The notes under the pieces are model-generated. The model saw nothing but the letters and a program-made list of their open reading frames with translations. It was not told where the DNA came from and ran no database searches. Made by a program: the position numbers and the translations under genes. DNA of 64,000 nt from Sedimenticola selenatireducens (GTDB taxonomy: Bacteria > Pseudomonadota > Gammaproteobacteria > Chromatiales > Chromatiaceae): positions 62,001 through 126,000 of the forward strand of contig NZ_VMNH01000024.1 of assembly GCF_007625115.1 (NCBI RefSeq). The letters are read 5' to 3'. This document shows, piece by piece, positions 18,041 to 26,474 of this stretch; within the stretch, counting starts at the first letter, position 1; every line of letters begins with the position of its first letter.

Positions 18041-18940
18041 ATGAATCAAATTGCCTTTCTAGGCGCCATCGAGAGTGGACTGGTCTTCGGATTGGTTGCC
18101 TTTGGCGTCTTTCTTTCATTCCGCATCCTACAGTTCCCTGATCTGACTGTTGACGGTAGTTTCCCCCTGGGAGCGGCTGTAAGCGCCACCCTTATCGTAA
18201 ATGGAAATGATCCCTGGCTTGCAACACTGGTGGCAGCGATCGCGGGAGCGGGGGCAGGGTTGATCACGGCTTGGTTGAATGTCCGGCTAAAAATTCTACA
18301 TCTGCTTGCTTCGATCCTGACCATGATCGCCCTTTACTCGATCAATCTGCGCATCATGGGCCGGCCAAATGTGGCGCTCCTGGGTGAAGAGACACTGCTA
18401 ACGCCTTTTGAAAGCGGCTCCCTCCCCTACTACATTACAACGCCTTTGGTCTTTTCAGTGATCGTTTTGATCATCTTGGTTCTTTTGGTCAAGTTTCTCT
18501 ATTCAGAGATTGGACTCGCCATGCGTGCAACCGGAGCAAATCCAAGAATGGCCCGGGCACACGGTATCAATACCGGACGGATGATTTTACTTGGGATGGC
18601 AATCTCCAACGCCTTGGTTGCGATTGCAGGCGCACTGTTTGCTCAGAGTCAGGGGAGTGCCGATGTGACAATGGGTGTGGGCGTGATTGTTATAGGACTC
18701 GCGTCTGTGATAGGTGGTGAAGCCGTCATGTCTACCCGCACGATGTTACTGGCGATTATCGCCTGTTTGGTCGGCGCTATTCTTTATCGCTTAGCCATTG
18801 CCACAGCACTCAATTTGGATATGCTTGGACTCAAGTCACAGGATCTCAATTTAGTCACTGCCGTTTTGGTTACTGCGGCCATTGTATTCCCTGGCATGAA
18901 ACGATCACTGAGTGGTGTGTTTACACGGGGTGATAGCTGA
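18041..18940 (+). CDS. ABC transporter permease, TrpY-like
   Basis: 299 residues with about eight or nine hydrophobic segments, matching the branched-chain-type permease fold of the TrpXYZ and related importers (LQFPDLTVDGSFPLGAA and ATGANPRMARAHGIN motifs). The ATG at 18041 follows the binding-protein gene by 64 bp. Its TGA overlaps the ATG of the ATPase gene by one base (TGATG). Inner membrane. Confidence 0.92.
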   Translation: MNQIAFLGAIESGLVFGLVAFGVFLSFRILQFPDLTVDGSFPLGAAVSATLIVNGNDPWLATLVAAIAGAGAGLITAWLNVRLKILHLLASILTMIALYSINLRIMGRPNVALLGEETLLTPFESGSLPYYITTPLVFSVIVLIILVLLVKFLYSEIGLAMRATGANPRMARAHGINTGRMILLGMAISNALVAIAGALFAQSQGSADVTMGVGVIVIGLASVIGGEAVMSTRTMLLAIIACLVGAILYRLAIATALNLDMLGLKSQDLNLVTAVLVTAAIVFPGMKRSLSGVFTRGDS

Positions 18941-19737
18941 TGATCTCACTGCGTAATATCATTGTCACTTTTGGTAAAGGGACACCTCTTGAAACGCTGG
19001 CATTAAGATCTATTGATCTGGATATAGACCGGGGTGAATTTGTCACAGTTATTGGTAGCAATGGAGCAGGAAAATCTACGCTGCTTAACATCCTATCGGG
19101 TGAAGCACTCGCGGATAGCGGCACGCTTTTAATCGATAATGAAGATTTAACCCGACGTTTAACTCACGCCAGGGCTGGACTCGTTGCCCGTGTATTTCAA
19201 GACCCGTTGGCTGGGACCTGCGAACAATTGACTATCGAAGAGAATTTGGCACTGGCTTGTGGACGTGGACGGAATCGCGGATTGACTAAAGCACTAAACA
19301 CTAACCTGCGGAATCGCTTTAAGCAACAATTGGAACGGCTTGGGCTTGGTCTTGAAAACAGACTGAGTGATCAGATGGGCCTGCTCTCTGGCGGACAAAG
19401 ACAGGCCGTTAGTCTGCTTATGGCTACACTGCAACCTGCCAAAATTCTTCTACTGGATGAACACACTGCGGCACTGGATCCAAAGACTGCGGCCTTTGTT
19501 TTGGAATTAAGCCGAGAAATCATTCAAGAGCAAAGTCTCACCACACTGATGGTAACGCACAGCATGCGTCAAGCGCTGGATGTTGGTACTCGTACTATCA
19601 TGATGCATCAGGGCCGTATTGTGTTCGATGTCAGTGGACAACAGCGCGAAGGTCTGGATGTGCCAGACTTACTGGCACTTTTTGAAAAACGGCAGGGCGA
19701 ATCTTTGACTGACGACAGTTTATTACTTTCGACCTGA
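18940..19737 (+). CDS. ABC transporter ATP-binding protein, TrpZ-like
   Basis: 265 residues with Walker A GSNGAGKST, the ABC signature LLSGGQRQA, Walker B ILLLDEHTAALDP and the switch His in MVTHSMRQA. The Walker B region reads DEHTAALDP where most ABC ATPases, including close relatives, have DEPTAALDP; the catalytic Glu is kept, so it should be active. It energises the importer encoded by the two preceding genes. Confidence 0.94.
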   Translation: MISLRNIIVTFGKGTPLETLALRSIDLDIDRGEFVTVIGSNGAGKSTLLNILSGEALADSGTLLIDNEDLTRRLTHARAGLVARVFQDPLAGTCEQLTIEENLALACGRGRNRGLTKALNTNLRNRFKQQLERLGLGLENRLSDQMGLLSGGQRQAVSLLMATLQPAKILLLDEHTAALDPKTAAFVLELSREIIQEQSLTTLMVTHSMRQALDVGTRTIMMHQGRIVFDVSGQQREGLDVPDLLALFEKRQGESLTDDSLLLST

Positions 19738-19824
19738 TCGCTGTCATTTTCACGCGTTTTTTAGGCATCGCAGCAGACACAGCCTTGAGTATTCAACGCA
19801 TATCCTGCTTATCAAGATACGGAT

Positions 19825-19864
19825 AACACCATCACTCCCGTAGGTGAGAGTGATGGTGTTTTAG
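19825..19864. terminator. bidirectional terminator between convergent genes
   Basis: A 13-bp perfect stem AACACCATCACTC (19825-19837) / GAGTGATGGTGTT (19848-19860) with a 10-nt loop and a short TTTTA tract. It lies between the ABC ATPase gene (plus) and the 557-residue gene (minus), so it probably ends both transcripts. Confidence 0.8.
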
Positions 19865-19872
19865 TGGCCGCT

Positions 19873-21546
19873 CTATCTTACTGGTGGTGCCGGAAGTGGT
19901 GCCTGCAGATAGGGATATCTTACCGCAGGTCCATAAACGGGCGGGCGAACAGGATAAGGCCCATAATAGGGTCTTGGATTAAATTGCAAGGGGTAAGCCG
20001 GAGCACGGTAGCGATAAAAATCGTATTGCGTCGGCGCACTCCTCCGACCTTGTTGGGCTTGGCTTAAGCTGTTCGGTATTCGGGGCTGTGCGTTAGGTGC
20101 GGGGTAACCCAACCGATTTTGATTTGGGTTTGGCCGCGTTTGGTAACCTGGCATCATGCGCACCATGTTACGTGGCATTGATGAAAACGGCATTGCCTGA
20201 GACGGTGCCTTACTGGCCTCTTCCACCGGCGGCGCCTCTGTAGGGACAGTTTCAGTCAAAGTCGACACACCACTTTCAGCTACAGCAGTATCAGTGGCTA
20301 TGGGATTTGTCTGTTCTGCCTTGTTCATTCCTTGATCAGTTGCTGCATTGGCGGGCAACTCACTAATTGCTGGAGTGCTTTCAGCAGCAACGGGAACAGC
20401 GGGTTGTGCTGAGTCGATGGCTGTGGGTGATACCACAGCGGCCGCTTGATGGGTACTCGCTGCCTCGTTGGGCGTCTCAGAAACGACCTGGGCATCTTGT
20501 TCTTTTGCATTCGCAGGCTCAGAAGAATCTGAACCCATCATCATGGCCGTAAGCTTGTCCATGAGTCTTTTAGGTTGTTCAAAACTCAACCCCTCTTTTG
20601 GAGCTTCATTGACAGGCTGCTGGGGTGTTGCTTCGCCAACTTGGGTCTGAGAGCTGGTGTTATCCTGTGGTTTCTCTGTAGCCACTGCTGTTGTTTGTTC
20701 TGCCATAACAGCCGGGGATTCGTCCTCTGTGCCACTGACCTTGTCAGTCGTACGGTCTTGTGGTTCAGGTTTTCCCATTTCTGATACAGCGGCTATAGGG
20801 GATGTCGGCATTACCGGCTTCTCTTCAACCATATCAGTAGATTTATCGTCGGGTGTGATGGGCTGTTTTTCAGCGTCAGTGGCATCGGCAGTCACAGCTT
20901 TCGTTTGGCTTATGGTTGCCATTTCAGGCTGCACGCTGTCACCATTATTGGCCACATTACGGATGTACAGCAGTCCGGCCACGATCACAATCGTCCAGAT
21001 AAATGATTTTTGCCAAAAGCCAAGGCCCTTCCCCCCCTTTTTTGTGGGTGGAGGTGTCGGCGTTTCAGTTGAATCAGAAGGCATAAGTCCCATCTCCTCT
21101 AATCGTTTCTGAACATTTTCATTCCGTTTAGGCGCGTGTTCTGTAATGACTTGTGCATCTTCTGCCGCCGCAACAGGGGTTGCCTCAACAGCATCAGACG
21201 CTGAATCACGAACATGATCGTCCGTATTAATGATAGCTTCTGAAACTTGCATTGAATCAGAAGAAATATCCTGGTTGATCTCTTCTGCAACCACCGTTGC
21301 TGAGGTGGTCGCCTCTGTAGAGGCCGCCATTACTGTTTCCGCAGGCACTACTGTCCGTTTTGGCGTGATTGACCGTTTTCTGACCGCTTTTTTCTTTGGA
21401 GCAACCTTTTTCTTTGCAACAACTTTTTTCTTAACAGCTGTACCTGTTGTGGGAACCCGCTTTCTGACCGCCTTTTTCTTGACTGGAGCAGACTCGGTAA
21501 TCTCTTCTGCTTCTTTTGGCGCCTCGTTTAGATCATCCTCAGCCAT
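19873..21546 (-). CDS. single-pass membrane protein with histone-H1-like Lys-rich tail
   Basis: 557 residues of low complexity in distinct zones. Residues about 20-70 carry repeated KKKAV/RKR blocks separated by Ala, Val, Thr and Pro, like the tails of histone H1-like bacterial proteins. A basic stretch (TKKGGKG) leads into one transmembrane helix (about 183-202, FIWTIVIVAGLLYIRNVA). A long Ala/Glu/Thr/Pro-rich linker then leads to a Pro/Tyr/Arg-rich end (RPYYGPYPVRPPVYGP). The positive-inside rule places the Lys-rich tail in the cytoplasm and the Pro-rich part outside. No named family; a membrane-DNA or membrane-cell-wall tether is speculation. Confidence 0.75.
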   Translation of the reverse strand: MAEDDLNEAPKEAEEITESAPVKKKAVRKRVPTTGTAVKKKVVAKKKVAPKKKAVRKRSITPKRTVVPAETVMAASTEATTSATVVAEEINQDISSDSMQVSEAIINTDDHVRDSASDAVEATPVAAAEDAQVITEHAPKRNENVQKRLEEMGLMPSDSTETPTPPPTKKGGKGLGFWQKSFIWTIVIVAGLLYIRNVANNGDSVQPEMATISQTKAVTADATDAEKQPITPDDKSTDMVEEKPVMPTSPIAAVSEMGKPEPQDRTTDKVSGTEDESPAVMAEQTTAVATEKPQDNTSSQTQVGEATPQQPVNEAPKEGLSFEQPKRLMDKLTAMMMGSDSSEPANAKEQDAQVVSETPNEAASTHQAAAVVSPTAIDSAQPAVPVAAESTPAISELPANAATDQGMNKAEQTNPIATDTAVAESGVSTLTETVPTEAPPVEEASKAPSQAMPFSSMPRNMVRMMPGYQTRPNPNQNRLGYPAPNAQPRIPNSLSQAQQGRRSAPTQYDFYRYRAPAYPLQFNPRPYYGPYPVRPPVYGPAVRYPYLQAPLPAPPVR

Positions 21547-21696
21547 TGTGCTACTCCTGATTCATTACATTAAAGCCATTCCTAGCAGGCTACCGCTGGA
21601 AAACGGAAGCGTCTATGTTCTGGATCAATCCTAACAGTAACAACATCAGGCACAGCTATACGATCTGTTTATGCGTCCATAGAATGCGCATAGCAT

Positions 21697-22449
21697 CTAC
21701 CCATCCTTGTCGCTGCTGGAGACCAATGCGGCGATCAGGCATACAACACGCGACATGCCAATTCCAATATGTTTCTCTATCTCCATCATGGTGATTGGAC
21801 CGTCACCTCTACCCGCAGCCCAATTGGCCACTACTGCACAACAGGCATAATCCAGGTCAAGCTCCCTGGCAAGTGCTGTTTCCGGCATACCTGTCATACC
21901 CACGAGACTACAGCCTTCTCTTTCCAACCTATTAATCTCCATTGCCGTTTCAAGGCGAGGTCCCTGGGTTGCACCATAGACCCCATGAGAGACAATCGTT
22001 ACGTTTGAAGATTCTGCTGCAGCCAGTAACCTTTGACGCAATGATTCACTGTAGGGTTCTGTAAAATCGATATGTGTAACATGGCTCAGATCATTCTCGA
22101 AATAGGTATGGTCACGCCCATAGGTGTAGTCGATGATCTGATTGGGAATAGCAATAACACCCGGCGCCATTTCTGGTCCAATACCCCCGACCGCAGCAAC
22201 ACCAACGATGCGTTTCACACCTATATGTTTCAGTGCCCAAATATTAGCCCGATAGTTGACCTTGTGAGGTGGAATGGTATGTGCGGTACCATGTCGAGGC
22301 AGAAATACGACCTTTTTTCCACCAAACATACCGTGAGTCAAGGGCGCAGAAGGTTCACCATAGGGTGTATGAACAACCTCCCTACGTACAATCTCCAACG
22401 CTTCCAGCTTGGTGAATCCTGAGCCACCTATTATTGCGAGTGTGGGCAC
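21697..22449 (-). CDS. S-methyl-5'-thioinosine phosphorylase (MTAP/PNP family)
   Basis: 250 residues of the purine-nucleoside phosphorylase/MTAP superfamily: the GGSGF phosphate site near the N-terminus, LPRHGTAHTIPPHKVNYRAN and the active-site MTGMPETALARE. In Pseudomonas aeruginosa the gene beside nagZ encodes thioinosine phosphorylase, which salvages the methylthio-nucleoside left by polyamine and homoserine-lactone synthesis; the neighbour here is also nagZ, which supports this over plain methylthioadenosine phosphorylase. Nucleobase specificity is inferred. Confidence 0.88.
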   Translation of the reverse strand: MPTLAIIGGSGFTKLEALEIVRREVVHTPYGEPSAPLTHGMFGGKKVVFLPRHGTAHTIPPHKVNYRANIWALKHIGVKRIVGVAAVGGIGPEMAPGVIAIPNQIIDYTYGRDHTYFENDLSHVTHIDFTEPYSESLRQRLLAAAESSNVTIVSHGVYGATQGPRLETAMEINRLEREGCSLVGMTGMPETALARELDLDYACCAVVANWAAGRGDGPITMMEIEKHIGIGMSRVVCLIAALVSSSDKDG

Positions 22450-22506
22450 GAATTAATACCTCATGATCTTGTGTACATTCAGTGAATCGTTGTTTTCATG
22501 CACGAT

Positions 22507-23553
22507 TTATAGGTCAAGATTGAGTGATGGACTCTCTTCATACAGAGCAATAAGCTCAACCGACTCTCGCCATCGAGGGTCCATGTGCAGCACTTCACGG
22601 TGTTGTGCTTTTCTGCCATGCATCCTAATAAGCCGCATCTGGGCTGCAGGATTATTATAGTCCCCCAAGGCCTCTAAGACTTCCGACGCCCCTGCAGAAT
22701 TATTGCACACCAGCACCATGTCACAACCCGCGTTCAACGCAGCGTGCGCCCGCTGTGCATAGCCCCCCGCCTCTTCTGCCGCCGCCATCGTCAGATCATC
22801 ACTGAAAATGACACCCTGGAAATTGAGCTGTTTTCTGAGTACATCCTGCAACCAATATTTTGAAAAGCCCGCCAACTTGGGATCAATATGGTCATAGATA
22901 ACATGCGCGGGCATGATCGCTTCCATCCCATAATCAATCATGCGCTGAAAAGGCAAAAGATCTTCCATCATGATATCGCCTAAACGTCTATGATCTATAG
23001 GGAGTTCACAATGTGAATCCCCCGAGACCCATCCATGCCCGGGGAAATGCTTACCCACAGCGGCCATACCCGCCTCATGCACACCCATCATCCATGCATG
23101 TGCCAGCTCGGCGACGACCAAGGGTTTTCGATCAAAGGCACGGTCACCAATTACGCTACTTTTACCAAAACCCAGATCCAACACCGGGGCAAAACTGAAA
23201 TCGACGCCTACTGAGCGCAGCTCTGCGGCCATTAACCAGCCTATCTTTTGCGCGATAGACTTGGCCTTTTTACTGTTCTGCTTATTCAACTCACCAAACC
23301 AAGCGGCTGGTGGCAAACGGCTGAATCCTTCTCTGAACCTTTGAACGCGCCCACCCTCCTGATCAACTGCGATGAGTAGTGGTGGTTCACGCAATCCATG
23401 AATTTCACTGACGAGCGTCTTGATCTGTTGGGGCGACTGGAAGTTCCTACTGAAGAGTATCACTCCTCCCGCGACAGGATGCAGCAACATCTCCCGCTCG
23501 AGTTGGGTAAGTTCGAATCCGGCTATATCCAGCATGAGTGGGCCATGGCTCAT
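22507..23553 (-). CDS. nagZ: beta-N-acetylhexosaminidase NagZ
   Basis: Cytosolic glycoside hydrolase family 3 enzyme that removes N-acetylglucosamine from anhydro-muropeptides during cell wall recycling. 348 residues; the catalytic loop KHFPGHGWVSGDSH holds the His/Asp general acid pair, and the nucleophile Asp is in GVIFSDDLTM. IAVDQEGGRVQRF is the conserved N-terminal motif. No signal peptide, as expected. It precedes the thioinosine phosphorylase gene by 57 bp and is probably in the same transcript. Confidence 0.96.
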   Translation of the reverse strand: MSHGPLMLDIAGFELTQLEREMLLHPVAGGVILFSRNFQSPQQIKTLVSEIHGLREPPLLIAVDQEGGRVQRFREGFSRLPPAAWFGELNKQNSKKAKSIAQKIGWLMAAELRSVGVDFSFAPVLDLGFGKSSVIGDRAFDRKPLVVAELAHAWMMGVHEAGMAAVGKHFPGHGWVSGDSHCELPIDHRRLGDIMMEDLLPFQRMIDYGMEAIMPAHVIYDHIDPKLAGFSKYWLQDVLRKQLNFQGVIFSDDLTMAAAEEAGGYAQRAHAALNAGCDMVLVCNNSAGASEVLEALGDYNNPAAQMRLIRMHGRKAQHREVLHMDPRWRESVELIALYEESPSLNLDL

Positions 23554-23590
23554 GGCTTTTTATCCTTGGTCATTGTCATAATCAATCAGG

Positions 23591-23596
23591 TATAAT
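23591..23596 (+). promoter_or_regulatory. -10 promoter element upstream of the FliL-like gene
   Basis: A perfect TATAAT 52 bp before the ATG at 23649, in the gap between the divergent nagZ and fliL-like genes. The best -35 candidate (TTGGTC at 23566-23571) has a long 19-nt spacer, so only the -10 is claimed. Confidence 0.45.
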
Positions 23597-23648
23597 GCTT
23601 CGTTTTATTTAATCGAGCATTACAGATTAAACCCTTACGGAAGTAAAG

Positions 23649-24062
23649 ATGCGTCTCCCCTCTCTGCGAGTGATTCTATTGTTCCTGATCCTGCCACTTT
23701 CACTCTCAGCAGAAGAGGGGAAAGTGGAAGAGGCTGAAGTGCAGCCCGAAGTAGCCGTGTATCACGAGCTTTCGCCCTCTTTCGTTGTGAATTTGCAAGG
23801 TAAAGCACGTTATATGCGGTGTGATATCCAGCTCATGACCCGCGATGAGGATCAGCTGGCGAATATCGCGCTGCATGCACCTGCATTACGGCATGAGCTG
23901 TTGCTTCTGTTGAGTGATCAGAAAGGGCAAGATATCAAGGACTCAAAAGGCAAGGAAAAGCTAAGGAAGGTCGCACTACAGGCGGTGCAGAACGTGATGA
24001 AACAGATGACAAATGATGAATCGGTCGTGGATCTGTTCTTTACGAGTTACTTTGTTGAGTAA
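23649..24062 (+). CDS. FliL-domain periplasmic protein (orphan)
   Basis: 137 residues: signal peptide (about 7-20, VILLFLILPLSLSA) then a FliL-like domain with its usual sequence pattern (VAVYHELSPSFVVNL, MRCDIQLMTRD, LFFTSYFVE at the end). FliL normally stabilises the flagellar stator, but no flagellar gene is nearby, and this protein has a cleavable-type signal instead of the usual N-terminal anchor. It follows GGAAGTAAAG, a good ribosome binding site. Many gammaproteobacteria carry such a stand-alone FliL relative of unknown role. Confidence 0.85.
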   Translation: MRLPSLRVILLFLILPLSLSAEEGKVEEAEVQPEVAVYHELSPSFVVNLQGKARYMRCDIQLMTRDEDQLANIALHAPALRHELLLLLSDQKGQDIKDSKGKEKLRKVALQAVQNVMKQMTNDESVVDLFFTSYFVE

Positions 24063-24083
24063 CCGTCTGCCATTCTGGAAGAT

Positions 24084-24584
24084 TCAGAATGTCTCGCGTA
24101 TATCCACCAGCGTACCCACTGGAACCTGATTAAAGAGCGTAAGAATATCGCTGTTTCTCATCCGGATGCAGCCATGGGATGCCGCCGCACCCATGGGCTC
24201 ATGGTCAGGCGTACCATGGATATAGATAAAGCGCCGCAAGCTATCAACCGACCCACCACGATTATTGCCTGATTCCAATCCAGTCAACCAGAGTATTCGG
24301 GTCAGTATCCAATCCCGTTGAGGATTGGCATTTGCCAACTCCGGTGTATAAATTTCACCCGTATAACGCCGACCAATAAACACGGCATTTTCTGGTAATC
24401 CTGCCCCAATTTTAAGTCTAATTCGGTGCAATCCACGTGGCGTGCAGCCACTCCCCTGTTGCTCACCCGGTCCATTCAGTGCCGTTGATATCGCGTAGGT
24501 AGTCGTTATTTCCCCTCCAGCAACCACCCTCAGCTGCTGAAGACTGAGATCAATCTGAAGGGACTGTTTTCTGGTATCTACCAC
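24084..24584 (-). CDS. L,D-transpeptidase (YkuD domain) without signal peptide
   Basis: 166 residues made almost entirely of a YkuD catalytic domain. The active-site motif is complete: HGTPDHEPMG then SHGCIRMRNSD with the catalytic Cys. Secreted family members cross-link peptidoglycan or attach lipoproteins, but this one begins directly with the domain (SLQIDLSLQQLRV) and has no signal sequence or anchor. The gene start overlaps the CYTH gene end by 7 bp. Cytosolic enzymes of this type could act on recycled muropeptides; nagZ is close by on the same strand. That role is inference. Confidence 0.88.
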   Translation of the reverse strand: MVDTRKQSLQIDLSLQQLRVVAGGEITTTYAISTALNGPGEQQGSGCTPRGLHRIRLKIGAGLPENAVFIGRRYTGEIYTPELANANPQRDWILTRILWLTGLESGNNRGGSVDSLRRFIYIHGTPDHEPMGAAASHGCIRMRNSDILTLFNQVPVGTLVDIRETF

Positions 24585-25045
24585 GTTGAATAAGGCTTCT
24601 TCACCAAACTTGAATTATAGTAGCGGGGATCACTCGAGACCTCTTCGCCAGCCCATTCTGGGTACTCGAAAGCCTCATCTTCACTGTCCAATTCAATCTC
24701 TGCCATGACCAAGCCGCTGTTATCGCCGTAGAAAACATCCAAATCCCAGATGTGGTCACCACAACGAACCTTAAAACGGGTCTTATCGATAAAGGGCTGT
24801 TCTGCTATATCTTCGAGAATATTTTCTGCATCAGACAGGGGAATTTCATATTCATATTCTGCGCGGGTAATCCCGATGGTTGCGCTTTTTATATTCAGAT
24901 GAGCCTTACCCTTAGCTATCCTTACACGTACGGTAACATTCGGTTGATTGACAATATAGCCCTGTTTCAGAACTGACTCTGAGACAACTGACTTCTTCCA
25001 TTTATCATTTATAACCAAATATTTACGCTCTATTTCTACAGCCAT
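24578..25045 (-). CDS. CYTH domain protein (triphosphate tunnel metalloenzyme)
   Basis: 155 residues beginning with the EIERKYLV signature of CYTH proteins and continuing with alternating charged strands of the tunnel fold (TVRVRIAKGKAHLNIKS, EYEYEIPL, AEIELDSEDE). Single-domain bacterial members are mostly inorganic triphosphatases, as in Nitrosomonas; adenylate cyclases of class IV have the same fold but are rarer. Lies 2 bp after rlmD on the same transcript and overlaps the transpeptidase gene. Confidence 0.9.
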   Translation of the reverse strand: MAVEIERKYLVINDKWKKSVVSESVLKQGYIVNQPNVTVRVRIAKGKAHLNIKSATIGITRAEYEYEIPLSDAENILEDIAEQPFIDKTRFKVRCGDHIWDLDVFYGDNSGLVMAEIELDSEDEAFEYPEWAGEEVSSDPRYYNSSLVKKPYSTW

Positions 25046-25047
25046 TT

Positions 25048-26382
25048 CTATTTCCTTTTTTCAAACAGGGCGATAGATTCAACATGGGCTGTATGAGGGA
25101 ACATATCCATCACGCCGGCGGATACCAGCTCATAGCCATACCGATGGACTAATTCACCGGCATCTCTCGCAAGCGTACCCGGATAACAGGAGACATAGAC
25201 AAGGCGCTTAGCCCCTAATTTGGGCAGATGCTCTAACACTTCGGCAGCACCAGAGCGCGGCGGATCTAATAGGACCTTATCGAACTGTTCCCGAAGCCAA
25301 GGCTCCTTTTGTATCGATTCATACAGGTTAGCCGTAAAAAAACGGGTATTGGTGACGCCATTGCGCTGAGCATTCTCCCTCGCCCTCGCCACAAGGCCTG
25401 AGTCACCTTCAACGCCCACCACTTCAGCCGCCGTTCTGGCCATTGGCAGGGTAAAATTACCTAGACCGCAGAATAGATCAAGTACACGATCTTCAGGTGA
25501 AAGTGCAAGTAACGCCAATGCCCGATCAAGCATTAATTGATTCAGTTCGCTGTTTACCTGGGTGAAATCATTCGGCAAAAAATGGATGGATAGGTCGTAC
25601 CTGGGCAGTGCGTAAATCAGTTCTACCGGCTCACCGTTTAGCGGCGTAACCGTTTCTGGTCCACCCGTTTGAGTGTAGATGGCAATATCGTGATCTTGCC
25701 CAAATTGAAGTAATTTTTTACAGTCTTCATTGGTAATTTCTGAAAGTAAGCGAAAAATCAGTATGCACTGATCATCACCCATGGCCATCTCTATCTGGGG
25801 TACACGTTCCTTGATGCTGAGCGATTCAATAAGCTCGCTCAGCGGGCCTATAAGTTGCCCAACCTTGGGATGCAGAACCTCACACCGAGTTAAATCAGCG
25901 ACATAGGGCGTTCCACGCTCACGAAAACCGACCAGGACCTTCTCCTTCTTCAAGACATACTTCGCACCGAGTCTTGCCTTTCGACGGTATCCTAGGGTCG
26001 ATCCACTGGTAAGCGGCGACAAAATCGATCCCGGCGTTACCTTGCCAATGCGCTGAAATGCATCCAGAAGTGCCTGTTGTTTCGCCTCTATTTGCGCCTC
26101 ACTGGAAAGATGCTGCAGTGAGCAGCCCCCACAAAGCCCGAAATGCTGGCATGGCGGTTCTACCCGAACCGATGATCGATCGATTATCTCTACAGCTTCG
26201 CCCTCATCAAATTTCTTTTGCACTCTGGTGTAGCGAAAACTGACTGTCTCACCGGGCAGGGCACCATGAATAAATACCGCCTTTCCGTCGATATGAGCAA
26301 CGCCGCGACCATCATGGCTCAAGGCATCAATTGTCACCGTTACAGGATCTTGTGGCAGCTTACGCCGTCTTGAACGTCCCAT
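25048..26382 (-). CDS. rlmD: 23S rRNA (uracil-1939-C5)-methyltransferase RlmD
   Basis: 444 residues: an N-terminal TRAM domain (about 8-70), the Fe-S cluster Cys residues (PCQHFGLCGGC plus the Cys in TRCEV), an SAM-binding motif (LDLFCGLGNFTLP) and the catalytic motifs DPPRSGA and YVSCYPGTLARD with the nucleophilic Cys. Methylates U1939 of 23S rRNA. Start ATG 26382. Terminated well before ydbL, whose hairpin lies directly upstream. Confidence 0.96.
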   Translation of the reverse strand: MGRSRRRKLPQDPVTVTIDALSHDGRGVAHIDGKAVFIHGALPGETVSFRYTRVQKKFDEGEAVEIIDRSSVRVEPPCQHFGLCGGCSLQHLSSEAQIEAKQQALLDAFQRIGKVTPGSILSPLTSGSTLGYRRKARLGAKYVLKKEKVLVGFRERGTPYVADLTRCEVLHPKVGQLIGPLSELIESLSIKERVPQIEMAMGDDQCILIFRLLSEITNEDCKKLLQFGQDHDIAIYTQTGGPETVTPLNGEPVELIYALPRYDLSIHFLPNDFTQVNSELNQLMLDRALALLALSPEDRVLDLFCGLGNFTLPMARTAAEVVGVEGDSGLVARARENAQRNGVTNTRFFTANLYESIQKEPWLREQFDKVLLDPPRSGAAEVLEHLPKLGAKRLVYVSCYPGTLARDAGELVHRYGYELVSAGVMDMFPHTAHVESIALFEKRK

Positions 26383-26415
26383 TAAACTCGTGTTCCTCGC
26401 TGCAATTGAACAGCT

Positions 26416-26450
26416 CTTAAAAAAATGAACGGCAGCTTTTTAGCTGCCGT
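26416..26450 (-). terminator. rho-independent terminator after ydbL
   Basis: A 9-bp perfect stem ACGGCAGCT / AGCTGCCGT (26429-26450) with a 4-nt loop; on the minus strand it is followed by TTCATTTTTTT. It ends the cysM-ydbH-ydbL transcript before rlmD. Confidence 0.9.
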
Positions 26451-26474
26451 TGTGATTTACCGGTAAAAATTGCT

